Part shown: positions 18,908 to 27,888 of the stretch, piece by piece | How positions within the stretch are numbered: the first letter of the stretch is position 1 | Layout of the letters: the number at the start of each line of letters is the position of its first letter | Assembly: GCF_022530855.2 (NCBI RefSeq) | Contig: NZ_CP099567.1 | Location: 1,984,001 to 2,048,000, forward strand | Direction: 5' to 3' | Origin: Candidatus Vondammii sp. HM_W22 | GTDB lineage: Bacteria > Pseudomonadota > Gammaproteobacteria > Chromatiales > Chromatiaceae | Length of the DNA stretch: 64,000 nucleotides | The notes under the pieces: generated by a model | What the model saw: only the letters and a program-made list of their open reading frames with translations | Databases searched by the model: none | Told to the model about the DNA's origin: nothing | Translations under genes and position numbers: made by a program

Positions 18908-19294
18908 AACTGTCTTAGCATCGGGCACCTTACCCTCCGGGCTCAGCCCAAGAAAATGACAAAAGCTATAGCGATCCCGTATTTGGAACCCTGTTTGATC
19001 ATCGGACAGATTGAACAAATACTGTAGAACCAACACTTTAAACATCAGTACCGCATCGTAAGGTGGACGCCACCTTCACAGGGATCACTGCTTTTATAAA
19101 CTGAGCCAAACAATACCCGGAAAGCCTCCCAGTCTACGGTCCTTTCCAACTTTGGCAGCGGGCCTCCCTGTTGCTCAAGGAATTCAAGTTGGTCTTGATG
19201 ATCAAAAAAAATCGGTTGCATGGCCTTTATCAATGGTTGGTTGAATTGGCTACTATTGTCACTGAATTTTGGAGGTTTTTTAGAGGCTCCTATA

Positions 19295-19415
19295 AGGGAT
19301 GATTTGTGGTGCTCCTGTGTAAATAAGATTTCACAACCTCATTTTACCAAGCATTCAAATCATCTCTTTTTAGTCATTCAGGCGATGCACTTTGGAGCTG
19401 AATCCATCTTTTCCC
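19295..19415 (-). repeat. IS30-family left end, arm 2 of the inverted repeat pair
   Basis: Reverse complement of the arm at 16945-17060, with about 90 per cent identity by eye. It also matches the true IS30 left end at 60110-60230. It reads outward from the IS5 element and ends near a Lys-poor non-coding stretch before the ChaN gene. Confidence 0.65.
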
Positions 19416-19417
19416 AG

Positions 19418-19441
19418 GTTTCCATGCAGAGCGTGGGAACC
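19418..19441. repeat. REP-like GTGGGAAC hairpin
   Basis: GGTTTCCATGC and GCGTGGGAACC pair across an AGA loop, giving an 11-bp stem with a few G-T pairs. Hairpins of the form TTCCCACGCTCTGCGTGGGAA are common dispersed intergenic repeats in gammaproteobacteria. Only one copy was recognised in this window. Confidence 0.45.
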
Positions 19442-19503
19442 CGACCTATGGCGCTGTCTTTATACCATAGCCGATTTGGGATGCATGCATCCTAGCGCAG
19501 TAC

Positions 19504-20710
19504 TTAACCGCCAAGATCAAATGCAAAGTCCATCTCCTGATCGTTCAGCAGTAGCCGTTTCCGTAATACTCTAAGCTGGACATTATCACCGGGGCTTTTT
19601 CCAAACAGCCCAATCTTAATATCAGAGGGCAATTTAACGGTACTGTCATTCAGTTTCTGAATAATATCCCCTTTCTTCAATCCCACTTTTTCAGCTGCAC
19701 TATCAGTGCGCTATATTGGCAATCAGAACACCCTCTTCTGCAACATCCAGATAGACCCCCATAAGGCCCGACTTGGGTAACGCGGCAACTTCCGGAAAGG
19801 TGATGAAATCAGCGATGCCGGGGCTGATTCTGAGGTTGTCTGCAGGCAGCACAATGGCTTTTTCCACATTGACTCTACGCAACACCCGCTGGGGGATACC
19901 GGAGCCGTACATCAAGTGACCTGAACCTGCCAATACCACCAGTTTTTTGGCTGAATGGTTCTTCAAATAAGCTGCTGCTCTTTCAGCCATACCCTCGTCC
20001 CACAACAACTGGACATCCAGGAAGTGCTCAAAATCTCTCTTTTCACTCTCGGGGTGCTGATGAAAAACAGTACGAAGACGTGCAATATAATCTTCATCAC
20101 TGCGGTCCAGTTCAGCCGGAACCTGAGCTCTCTCCTGCTCATTCAGTCCTGATATGCCGACCTTGGAGATGCGGTTTTTGATCTCTTTTGAAGCATTGAG
20201 AGCCAGCACAGGAATCTTATGTTGTCGGGCGTAAATGAGAATGGGGCGATAAAGACGATAATCGTAGCTCCACCGCTCAAACCACTCACTGCGCCTTAAC
20301 AGTTGCTGCTCGCTCAGATCGCCTGCGATAAAACTGTCGAGATGAGTCTGGAATGGTTTCTGGAACATCTCCATGCCAATAGCCAACTCCGGATATACTT
20401 GGTGTATCCCTTTGATAATTTCCAACTGGCTGAGGTGATGTGCGTAATTATCGTGAGTCTCACCGATAAAAACCACCCGCTTTTTCAACAGTTCGGGGAT
20501 AATCTCATCTATGGAAGAGAATCCTGATATATTCACAGCTTGGGTATTCCTGACAGATGGAGCATTTTCAGTCTCACTAGAGGCTTCCATCGAATGTCCA
20601 TGGATAGGTTGCATCTTGGCATGTTCTTTTACCTCAACAGCACCACATGCACTCAGAAACAGCGAGACAAATGCCAACGAGAGATAAGCGAAATGTTTTT
20701 TCTTAGACAT
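19504..20710 (-). pseudogene. ChaN-family (DUF399) lipoprotein with C-terminal PDZ domain, frameshifted
   Basis: The N terminus (ATG at 20710; an in-frame TTG at 20725 is less likely) is a lipoprotein signal peptide ending in the lipobox LSAC. A ChaN/Tiki-like domain follows (residues about 70-300) with VVFIGETHDNYAHH, the His-rich metal or haem-binding motif, and VVLAGSGHLMYG. The first frame ends at IANIAH (19703). A one-base shift there opens a second frame, DSAAEKVGLKKGDIIQKLND, a PDZ domain that runs to 19504. ChaN proteins with a PDZ tail are known, so this was once a single gene of about 400 codons. It may make a PDZ-less lipoprotein. A sequencing error cannot be excluded. Confidence 0.8.
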
Positions 20711-20856
20711 CAAAATACCACCCAATTAATGCAAAGCCAAAATAACACCGTGGAGATATCCCCAACTACAAATTTACTCAGAGCTTGTCCGATTAACATT
20801 GAACTCCCGGTATAAGACGCTCCGGTGTCATAATAATTCCTGATAAACTAACCAAC

Positions 20857-22963
20857 ATGGAAAAAGCTCTCATCATTTTACTGCTGCTATCGGCATGGAT
20901 CTCCCTTGCACTGGCAGAACAGGCCTCCGTCATTCACCACTCGATTGAGGCCAGAATCTCACCCCACAGCGGCGGGCTTGAGGTTAAAGACAGGCTCACG
21001 CTTCCCCATGATTTAACCCATTTTGAATTTCAGCTCCACGATGGCCTCAATCCTGAAATTCAACAGCCGGGGGCAAAACTCACCCCCCACAAACAGTGGA
21101 TGAGTGGAAGAGTACCTGTTCAAAGTTTTCAGGTCGAGTTAGCATCCCCCGGCCGCTCAGTGACAATCAGCTATAGCGGGGTCATACAGTATCCATTGGG
21201 GAGATTCTCCCAGGGGCATGCCGATGGCAGAAATTCCACCCCGGGGCTGATTTCCACACAGGGCGTCTTCCTGAGTATCTCCAGCTACTGGTTTCCAGTG
21301 ATCGACGGGGTCCTGATTAATTTTTACATGCGACTAGACCTCCCGGATGGCTGGTCCGTGATAAGCCAGGGGGAGAAAGGAGAAACGCCTAACAGTTGGC
21401 ACATAGCGAAGCCGCAGAATGATATCTACCTGATTGCCGGGACATACCAAGTTTATCAGAAAGAAACAGCGGTAGCAGATGCTCAGGTCTATCTGCATAA
21501 TCCAGACCCCAGCCTGGCAAAAAATTACCTGGAGGCCACTGAACACTATCTGTCGCTCTATCAGCAGCTATTGGGAGACTACCCTTACAGCAAATTTGCC
21601 CTGGTGGAAAACTTCTGGGAGAGCGGCTACGGCATGCCCTCCTTCACCCTGCTGGGTCCCCGGGTAATCCGTCTCCCGTTCATTATCAACAGCTCCTACC
21701 CGCACGAAATTTTGCATAACTGGTGGGGAAACGGTGTCTACGTGGATTATGCCTCGGGTAACTGGAGTGAAGGACTTACCTCCTATCTGGCGGACCATCT
21801 GATCAAAGAGCAACAGGGAAAAGGTTCCGATTACCGTCACAATACATTGAAAAACTATGCCAACTATGTGGCGGACGAGGAAGATTTCCCATTAAATGAA
21901 TTCCGTGGCCACCACAGCCAGATCAGCCAGATCAGCCAGATCAGCCAGGCGGTCGGCTATGGCAAAACCCTGATGTTTTTCCACATGCTGCGCCTGCAAC
22001 TTGGGGATTCACGGTTCATTGAAGGCCTGCGGCATTTCTACCGGGAGAACCGGTTCCTTTTTGCCGGTTTTTCAGATCTGCAAACCTCTTTTGAGACAGT
22101 CAGCGGCACTAACCTGAAAAATGAGTTCAAACAGTGGACCAACCGACCGGGCGCTCCCTCATTGAAGCTAAGTCTGGCCTCAGTGACCAGGAGTGACAGC
22201 GGATATCGACTGAAGGCCAGACTGAGCCAAAGCCAGTCTGGCACTCCATTTAAACTCAGAGTTCCGATCTTCATACAACTCGATGGAGAAGAACTGCCTC
22301 TACAGCAGACCCTGGTTATGAATGGAAAAAATCTGGATATCGATATTCCCCTGAAAAAGAGGCCGCTCCGCCTGAGTATCGATCCCCTTTTCGATCTCTT
22401 TAGGCAACTCGACTCCAGCGAAAACCCGAGCACCCTTGGACAACTCTTTGGGGCGAAGAGACTGACCATCATAACTCCCTGCCAATGACTCCAAGAGAAC
22501 CAGCGATAGTTACAAACAGGTGGCTCAAGCCTGGTCAGGTAGATAACGCGATATCGACACAGTATGGGACAGTGATATCGATCAACTGCCGGAAGATCGT
22601 TCTATCTGGATATTTGGCAACAACAACCGCTTCTCGGCCCTATTCACTGAGTTACTAAAACAGGACGCTTACAATACAGGGCAACAGAGTATTGCCCTCA
22701 CCAGAAAACACCCCGGCAACCCGGAATTTACCATTGGCCTGCTGTCGATCCACTCACCTGAGGCGATGTCCGGCATGGCACGTAAACTACCCCACTACGG
22801 TAAATACAGCTACGTCACATTCACAGGTAAGGAGCCGACGAATCGACTGAAAGGCGAATGGCGGCTCTCAAAATCTGCGTTGACCGTAGATTTAACGGAG
22901 GGGGAAAAAATCCCGCCTATCAAGATTCCTCAACTCAAACCCTTGTCTGCGTCGACAAATTAA
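20857..22963 (+). pseudogene. M1-family (gluzincin) metallopeptidase, 3' end frameshifted
   Basis: The first 543 codons (20857-22488) are open: signal peptide (LLLLSAWISLALA), an N-terminal beta domain, and a catalytic domain with HEILHNWWGN (about residue 282) plus the downstream Glu in NWSEGLTSYLADH, the M1 zinc-binding pattern. The frame ends at FGAKRLTIITPCQ, but homologous-looking sequence continues in two other frames: YKQVAQAWSG near 22510, and DIDQLPEDRSIWIFGNNN from about 22555 to the stop at 22963. At least two indels therefore separate the C-terminal domain. A 9-bp repeat lies inside the catalytic domain. The protease core could still be made. Confidence 0.75.
21915..21948 (+). repeat. 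9-bp tandem repeat (ATCAGCCAG, 3.8 units) in the M1 peptidase
   Basis: Three perfect units (21922-21948) preceded by a partial unit encode SQISQISQISQ, just before AVGYGKTLMF in the catalytic domain. In frame, so length changes would alter the loop without breaking the gene. Confidence 0.85.
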
Positions 22964-23267
22964 TGCCTGCCCAGAAATACTGTTTTTTTACCACGATATG
23001 CAGGCGCAAGATGCACGATAAATGAAATCCTTATTTTTCAGCACTAGAAACGGTGTGTTCACATTTTGTGATGGTTCGTCACTGCAGTATTTGAGAAATT
23101 CTATCAAGATCCTGCAGTGATATCGTGCATAAGCTGCTGTCAGGCAGATCTGTAAGCCTGAAAAACATCACCGTGTCTATGAAACAATTAGGCGCTTTGA
23201 GGTCTCCGAAGAGGCACAACGTTCAATGCGCCGAAATCAGGCTGTTCCTCAGGAATATTAAAACCAA
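22964..23267. other. Intergenic stretch without recognised features
   Basis: About 300 bp between the peptidase relic and the XRE-ImmA relic. No open frame of convincing composition, RNA gene or terminator was recognised. It may contain further degraded coding sequence. Confidence 0.5.
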
Positions 23268-23743
23268 TTAGCTTTTCCAAAAAAATCTAGGCTTTAGACC
23301 AAGTTCGTAAGCTAGTGTAGTTGGATCAATCTTGAAAAATTCTTCTAACTTCACCAAAGACAGCTTTAACAACTCTGGCTGCTCCATTACATCAGGCTCA
23401 CCAGGCTCATTTTTTCTTTGGCCACTTTTACTGATGTGGATATTTGCCCGTCGATACTGTGCCGCATCGAAAAGACCCAGGTCATAGGCTCTACGAATAA
23501 TAGCCTGGATGGATACCTTCCATCGTAGTTTCATCCTCAAGATCGCTTACCAGTCAATCCTACGTGATCGGGGAAACTCCCGAACAAAATCCCTTCTTGG
23601 TAGCAGAAAGGCGCTCGCAAAACGGTTGGCTTGAGCTTCAGTGCCGGTATCACCCGTCACAATCCTTATATGCATAACCAGATGACCACGCTCATGCGCG
23701 GTATCAAATCTCAGTCTAGTGGGTGCAGTTTTTGCGGTGCTCC

Positions 23744-23752
23744 TAATTATGA
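23744..23752. repeat. Target-site duplication of IS256 (left copy, TAATTATGA)
   Basis: The 9-bp TAATTATGA immediately left of the IS inverted repeat is identical to 25131-25139 on the right. IS256-family elements usually duplicate 8-9 bp. This proves a simple transposition into the XRE-ImmA gene with no later rearrangement at the ends. Confidence 0.93.
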
Positions 23753-25130
23753 GAGTTATAGTCAAATCTGGTGTTTAGCCAGTTGAATCAAGCGGCGACC
23801 TGATCGACTCCTGCTACCTCAAGACCCTCTTTAAATTTGATTCCGGTTATCACCTTCACCAGGTAATCGAAACCCCGTAATCGTCTCCACGTCTTCCCGG
23901 CACACAGGCCGGGTTTGAACATCATGTGTAGCATGCCGTCACGCGATAGGCAGCCCTTGGAACGCCTGGTTCGATGGCGGATTGTCCCGAAGGTGGATTC
24001 AATCGGATTGCTGGTCCGAATGCTCTGCCAGTGCTGCGCAGGAAATTGATAGAAAGCCATCAGTTCCTCTCGGTCTTTGTGCAGACAGATGGCAGCCTTC
24101 GGATACTTTGGCTCATACGTTTTGATAAACAGATCAAAGGCCTTTTCCGCATCGGCCTGGGTCTCCGACTGCCAGATGTTATGCAGTGCCTGCTTCGCTT
24201 TCGGCTGAGCTGACCTTGGCAGGCAGTTCAGCACGTTCATGGTCTTGTGCATCCAGCAGCGCTGCTGGCGCGTCTCCGGATACACTTCCTCCAGCGCAGC
24301 CCAGAATCCCATGGCACCGTCACCGATCGCCAGTTTTGGCGGGGTCAGTCCGCGTGACTTCAGTTTCAACAGTACCTCCCGCCAGCTCTGTGTGGACTCC
24401 CGTACACCATCCTCAATTGCCAGAAAATGCTTCTCACCACGCTCATTCACGCCGATCACCACCAGGGCACACAGCTTCGTCTGCTCTGCTCTCTGTCCGC
24501 TGTAGACACCGTCTGCCCACACATACACCCAATGGTCCTTATCCAGGCGCTCCTCGCACCCGCTCCGATATTCTTCTGTCCAGACCTGCTTCAGACGCGA
24601 TACCCTGCCGGCCGACAAGCCTGTTGCATCCGGACCCACCAGCACTTTCAGGGCTTCACCCATCTCTCCACTGGAAATCCCCTTCAGGTAGAGCCACGGC
24701 AGCGCCGCTTCCAGTGACTTCGTCTTGCGTACATACGGCGGCACCAGAGCTGATCGGAACGTCACCGGCTCGCCGGTCTTCGCGCGAACTTGGGGGATCT
24801 TGACCGTGACCGGCCCCAATCCTGTCTGCAGTTTACGAGCTGGCAGGTGACCATTACGCACCACACCCGTCTTGCCATCCTCTGTCCGTCGCTCAACGTG
24901 CTCCGCCAACAGCTCTGCCTCCACCGCTTGGTAGATCAACTGCTCTGCACCGCTTCTCGGCAACTCTGTCAGCGGATCGATAATCGTATCTCGACCTGCC
25001 AGCTTAACAACATTATTCTTACTCATGGTGGCGTATCTCCAATGGTTGTTTTGATGTCTCGCAACAACAAATCAACCAGATACCCCGCTTTTTTTCAATT
25101 CCCTTCAAACACCACGTTCAGTTATAACTC
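23753..25130 (-). mobile_element. Complete IS256-family element, type A (1,378 bp)
   Basis: The ends are imperfect inverted repeats: GAGTTATAGTCAAATCTGG on the left and GAGTTATAACTGAACGTGG (complement) on the right. It is flanked by a perfect 9-bp duplication. It contains one intact transposase gene. Relatives at 13264-14213 (deleted) and 31193-32576 (pseudogene) make this the only apparently functional copy here. Confidence 0.95.
23788..25026 (-). CDS. IS256-family transposase, intact
   Basis: A 412-residue Mutator-type DDE transposase. Visible: N-terminal region MSKNNVVKLAGRDTI and LPARKLQTGLGPVTVKIPQ; a catalytic core with VWADGVYSG (first Asp), AIGDGAMGFWAAL (second Asp) and the Cys/His region RCWMHKTMNVLN; and the Glu in NPIESTFGTIRHRTRR. 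Length matches IS256 proteins (about 390-420). Relative to the deleted copy it lacks one short LEL insertion near AELLAEHVE. It is likely still able to move itself. Confidence 0.94.
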   Translation of the reverse strand: MSKNNVVKLAGRDTIIDPLTELPRSGAEQLIYQAVEAELLAEHVERRTEDGKTGVVRNGHLPARKLQTGLGPVTVKIPQVRAKTGEPVTFRSALVPPYVRKTKSLEAALPWLYLKGISSGEMGEALKVLVGPDATGLSAGRVSRLKQVWTEEYRSGCEERLDKDHWVYVWADGVYSGQRAEQTKLCALVVIGVNERGEKHFLAIEDGVRESTQSWREVLLKLKSRGLTPPKLAIGDGAMGFWAALEEVYPETRQQRCWMHKTMNVLNCLPRSAQPKAKQALHNIWQSETQADAEKAFDLFIKTYEPKYPKAAICLHKDREELMAFYQFPAQHWQSIRTSNPIESTFGTIRHRTRRSKGCLSRDGMLHMMFKPGLCAGKTWRRLRGFDYLVKVITGIKFKEGLEVAGVDQVAA

Positions 25131-25139
25131 TAATTATGA
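25131..25139. repeat. Target-site duplication of IS256 (right copy, TAATTATGA)
   Basis: Identical to 23744-23752 and directly abuts the right inverted repeat. Confidence 0.93.
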
Positions 25140-25695
25140 TGGGCCTAGACCTCTCAATAGAGAGCATCTATCTTTGCTGAAATACCAGCAATATAAGTGA
25201 CTACAGCCCCTGCACGCTCAACTACGCGAATCATATTTTTAATAGGCTGATCTACAGTATTCGGCTGCCCGTTCAATATCCTCGTTTGAGTGTACTTCTA
25301 GCTAAGGGAAATCTACCTGGGGCAAAGAAAGCTTCTCTCCGAAAAGGCTCACTAGCTCATCAAATAGGCTGCCTCTGGCCACTACTTGCCTAGTGACAAT
25401 AACAGGCGCTGTACGGAGTTTTCTAAAGTTGCACTACTGCTCATCAACTTCATTCCTAATAGGTCTTGTGAGAAATGCAGGCAGTACCCCTAAGGCATCA
25501 GCTAACGCTTCAGTCATACTGGGGCCTAGTGTTTTCGCCCCAGACTCCAACTGAAAAATATGCTGCCTGGATGCTCGAACCAATGCCCCAACCTCGGCCA
25601 TTGAAAGTCCGTTCACAAGCCTTCCTAGCCGCAACCTCCCTCCTTGAAACACCTGAGTAGTTACAGTCACGATGAACTTATCTCCGATTCATCAT

Positions 25696-25929
25696 CTATG
25701 CTTGGGGTTCGACAACAGGTGATCCTATGTCAACACCATCCCCAGAAGGATCTGAAATATCCGTTACAACAGCCACAGGGTCGAATATTGGTGCATTCCA
25801 GCAACATTTGACATCTCTGCTACCAGTGATCCCAACAAAAGTGATGGCGGTGGCTTCGCCATCTGCATTTGCTTCAACTGAAAAACGCCAAAGTAGGTCT
25901 TTATCATCATCCCCAAAAGCAAGGGCACA
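25696..25929 (-). other. Degraded open stretch of unknown function beside the methylase relic
   Basis: Seventy-eight sense codons without an ATG read GDDDKDLLWRFSVEANADGEA and end TDISDPSGDGVDIGSPVVEPQA. The composition is acidic and protein-like, and unlike the chance frames around it. No family was recognised. It may be a prophage gene fragment, because it lies between an XRE gene and a phage-type adenine methylase. Confidence 0.3.
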
Positions 25930-26126
25930 TTATCGCAATTCAGGGAGACTACGGGCCATTGTCCTCTTTGTTGGCTCATCCCAAGTTAGTTGGATCGATC
26001 TATCCTTATTGTGGGTATTTCTTTGCTGCATGCCCCTAATTATTCAGGTTCACGATAATCGGAGCCAGCCAGGAAGAGCCACAACCACGGAGTAGATCCA
26101 CCTATCACAGCAAAACGAAGCTCACT

Positions 26127-26936
26127 ATGAGATACCGCCCGGTAGCCCCCTGGATTGGGGGCAAAGGATGATTGGTGAATTAGATATTGCCCAGGATGCC
26201 GGTCCATCAATGTTATGTAGAAGCATCATGTGGTGCTGCGGCGATCTTCTTTGCAAAACCACCCAGCAGTGTAGAGGTCATTAATGATGTGAATGATGAC
26301 CTAATACAAAATGTATCGGGTTATCCAGGCTCACCCCGAAGAGTTCGCCAGGCAGTTCAAATAAGTGCTCAGCAGCCGTCGATGCTACGAGTGGGAGCAA
26401 AAGAAGCAACCAGAAACGCTAACCGACATCCAGGCGGTTGCACGATTTTACTACCTGCAGAAGCTGGCTTTGGTGCCCGGATCGACAATCAGACCTTTGG
26501 TACAGCGACGACACCGCCGCCAGCAATCAACCTGATGCGGCTGGTACAGGATGTCACACAGACGCCATCTTAGACTAGATGGCGTCTGGATCGAGTTCCT
26601 GAGCTGTGAGAAGGTAGTGAAACGCTATGATCGGCAACACACCCTCTTCTACTTCGATCCTCCCTACTGGAAGACAGAAGGCTATGGTGTGGAATGGGGG
26701 TTTGGGAACTACGAACTGATGGCCAAGCTGGCCCGGGACATAGACGGGATGCTGATGATCTCGGTCAACGATATCCCGGAGATGAGAGAGGTTTTGACAA
26801 ACTTTATATGGACAGAAAACCGATCAAGCACACAGTTGGAGGTAGTGCTGGATCCAAGACTAGAAAACTTCTTGTGTGGAGTGAAAGCACAGAAAAAGCA
26901 CCTAAATTGACAGGAACACCACTGAGCCTATTCTAG
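26127..26936 (+). pseudogene. D12-class adenine-specific DNA methyltransferase, frameshifted
   Basis: N6-adenine methyltransferase relic of the Dam/D12 type common in Mu- and P2-like prophages. Motif I appears at the start (VAPWIGGKG, 26140-26170). YVEASCGAAAIFFAKPPSSVEV and INDVNDDLI follow (26213-26310). LAFGARIDNQTFGTATTPPPAINLMRL comes at about 26470-26535, and motif IV, LFYFDPPYWKTEGYGVEW (DPPY), at 26640-26695. The C terminus, KTRKLLVWSES, ends at 26936 in another frame. At least four frame changes separate these pieces, so it is dead. No phage structural genes are seen nearby. Confidence 0.85.
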
Positions 26937-27030
26937 TGAATTTTAGGCATTTGCAATTTTGTTATACTATTCTGAAATACTCGCGAGGCCATTTATCTTA
27001 ATTCTGAACGCAATTTATCTCGCGCGGCAT

Positions 27031-27123
27031 GAATGAAGAGCACAGAGCACAGAGCACAGAGCACACAAAGGTAATAAATTGATAGACATTGAGTCTCCTT
27101 CGTACTCTACGTGGTGAATTATA
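27031..27123. repeat. Dispersed intergenic repeat with internal 7-bp tandem units
   Basis: Four AGAGCAC units (27038-27065) are followed by AAAGGTAATAAATTGATAG and CTCCTTCGTACTCTACGTGG. A diverged relative with the same order of words lies at 41155-41234 (AAAGATAATAACTTGATC, CTCTTCGTGTGCTCTGTACG). Both are intergenic. It is probably a small non-coding repeat family, and no function is inferred. Confidence 0.45.
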
Positions 27124-27165
27124 GTTTTTTGTACGTACGCAAATTTAGTGTACGCCCAGAAACCA

Positions 27166-27756
27166 TCAAATGATTTTGCAGACTTGGTCAAAGGCCAATC
27201 TTGGCCCACGTGGATATAGCCCCGTCTCATCTCCGTAGCCGATGTTGGCAAGAAAATCGGATTTGTAGCGACAGTCCAGGAAGAAAATCTCATCCACCAT
27301 CCCGTTGTCAAAACCGGACATGGGTCCCACATCTAGCCCCAATGACCTAGCTGCCATAATCAGATAACCGCCCTGAAGGCCAGTATTACGAACCGCAGAC
27401 TGCCTAGCAAATTCCGCATCGCCTTCGTAAAAAGGCTTAGCGTCAAAGGCGGGAAACATCTCAGGCAGATAGTCAAAAAAACGGGTGTCATAGGCGACGA
27501 TCACCGTAGCCGGTGCTGCCATGGTTTTCTCCACATTACCCTCAACCAGGGCTGGCCTCAGTCTCTCTTTCGCCTCGGATGAGGTAACAAATACCAGTCT
27601 TGTCGGCAGGCAATTGAATGCAGTAGGACCCATTTTCATCAGATCATAGATTCGCTCCAGTTGTTCATCAGATACGGTTCTATTCTGCCAGGCATTGTGC
27701 GTTCTGGCGTTGCGGAACAAAAGATCCAGACCCTCGTCATTGAGTAAATTCAGCAT
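27166..27756 (-). CDS. Nitroreductase-family flavoprotein, RutE-like (malonic semialdehyde reductase)
   Basis: A 196-residue FMN-dependent NAD(P)H oxidoreductase matching the RutE/YdfG-associated type in length (196) and pattern. It has LLFRNARTHNAWQNRTVSDEQL at the N terminus and MGPTAFNCLPTRLVFVTSSEAKERL, the FMN-binding region. AAPATVIVAYD, GLQGGYLIMAARSLGLDVGPMSGFD and a C-terminal FLANIGYGDETGLYPRGPRL follow. RutE reduces malonic semialdehyde in pyrimidine degradation. No other rut genes are nearby, so the real substrate may be a different enone or nitro compound. It is divergent from a LysR gene across 132 bp with two dyads. Intact. Confidence 0.9.
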   Translation of the reverse strand: MLNLLNDEGLDLLFRNARTHNAWQNRTVSDEQLERIYDLMKMGPTAFNCLPTRLVFVTSSEAKERLRPALVEGNVEKTMAAPATVIVAYDTRFFDYLPEMFPAFDAKPFYEGDAEFARQSAVRNTGLQGGYLIMAARSLGLDVGPMSGFDNGMVDEIFFLDCRYKSDFLANIGYGDETGLYPRGPRLAFDQVCKII

Positions 27757-27793
27757 ACAGATTCCTCGCCATATTGGTTCGTTTAGTCAATAC

Positions 27794-27810
27794 ATTGAAA
27801 ATAATTCAAT
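27794..27810. promoter_or_regulatory. Dyad ATTGAA-N5-TTCAAT, candidate LysR operator 1
   Basis: A perfect 6-5-6 inverted repeat, 38 bp upstream of the nitroreductase start. Together with the dyad at 27872 it frames the divergent intergenic region, typical of LysR-regulated pairs. Confidence 0.45.
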
Positions 27811-27871
27811 ATGTTTATCCAATAATATAAAAGGGATGCTATAGTAAAAAGTGAAATATACTGACCATATC

Positions 27872-27888
27872 ATTCAAAGTAATTGAAT
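27872..27888. promoter_or_regulatory. Dyad ATTCAA-N5-TTGAAT, candidate LysR operator 2
   Basis: A perfect 6-5-6 inverted repeat ending on the base before the LysR ATG (27889), where binding would block initiation and give autoregulation. It has the same spacing as operator 1 with its half-sites in reversed order. Confidence 0.45.

Larger units (their letters stand above)
17072..19290 (-). mobile_element. IS5-family element interrupted by IS1595
   Basis: Outer ends form an imperfect inverted repeat (GGAACCTCTAAAAA on the left, its complement GGAGCCTCTAAAAA on the right). The minus strand encodes an IS5-type transposase in pieces: 19233-19045 (LERTVDWEAFRVLFGSVYKS), 19045-18916 (MFKVLVLQYLFNLSDDQT, VPDAKTV), then after the IS1595 insertion 17869-17705 (WVYRERLKEWGLVDKLF) and 17796-17176 (core with VTSAEVHDSQVFEELL and ADSAYRSEE). 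Joining the pieces across IS1595 restores VPDAKTVWVYRERL, so the interruption point is certain. A further frameshift near 17710 also breaks it. Confidence 0.87.
23268..25670 (-). pseudogene. XRE-family regulator with ImmA/IrrE peptidase domain, split by IS256
   Basis: The 5' part (25670-25434) encodes an XRE helix-turn-helix, LRLGRLVNGLSMAEVGALV and RQHIFQLESG. The middle part (25433-25140) is degraded but still shows IERAAEYCR-, MIRVVERAGAVVTYIAGISAK-like codons. The 3' part after the IS (23743-23547) has TRLRFDTAHERGHLVMHI, the HExxH zinc site of ImmA/IrrE (DUF955). A further shifted frame (23540-23268) has SIQAIIRRAYDLGLFDAAQYRRANI, typical of the family's C terminus. Such proteins act as phage or stress regulators or as antitoxin-like proteins. 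The IS at 23753-25130, with a 9-bp target duplication, plus indels inactivated it. Confidence 0.82.

Noticed and set aside
25727-26095. 122-codon plus-strand frame MSTPSPEGSEIS...
   Set aside because: Ser/Ala-rich and antisense to a more protein-like minus-strand stretch; probably a shadow.
27038-27065. CRISPR-like short repeats
   Set aside because: 7-bp units in direct tandem without spacers; a simple repeat, not an array.
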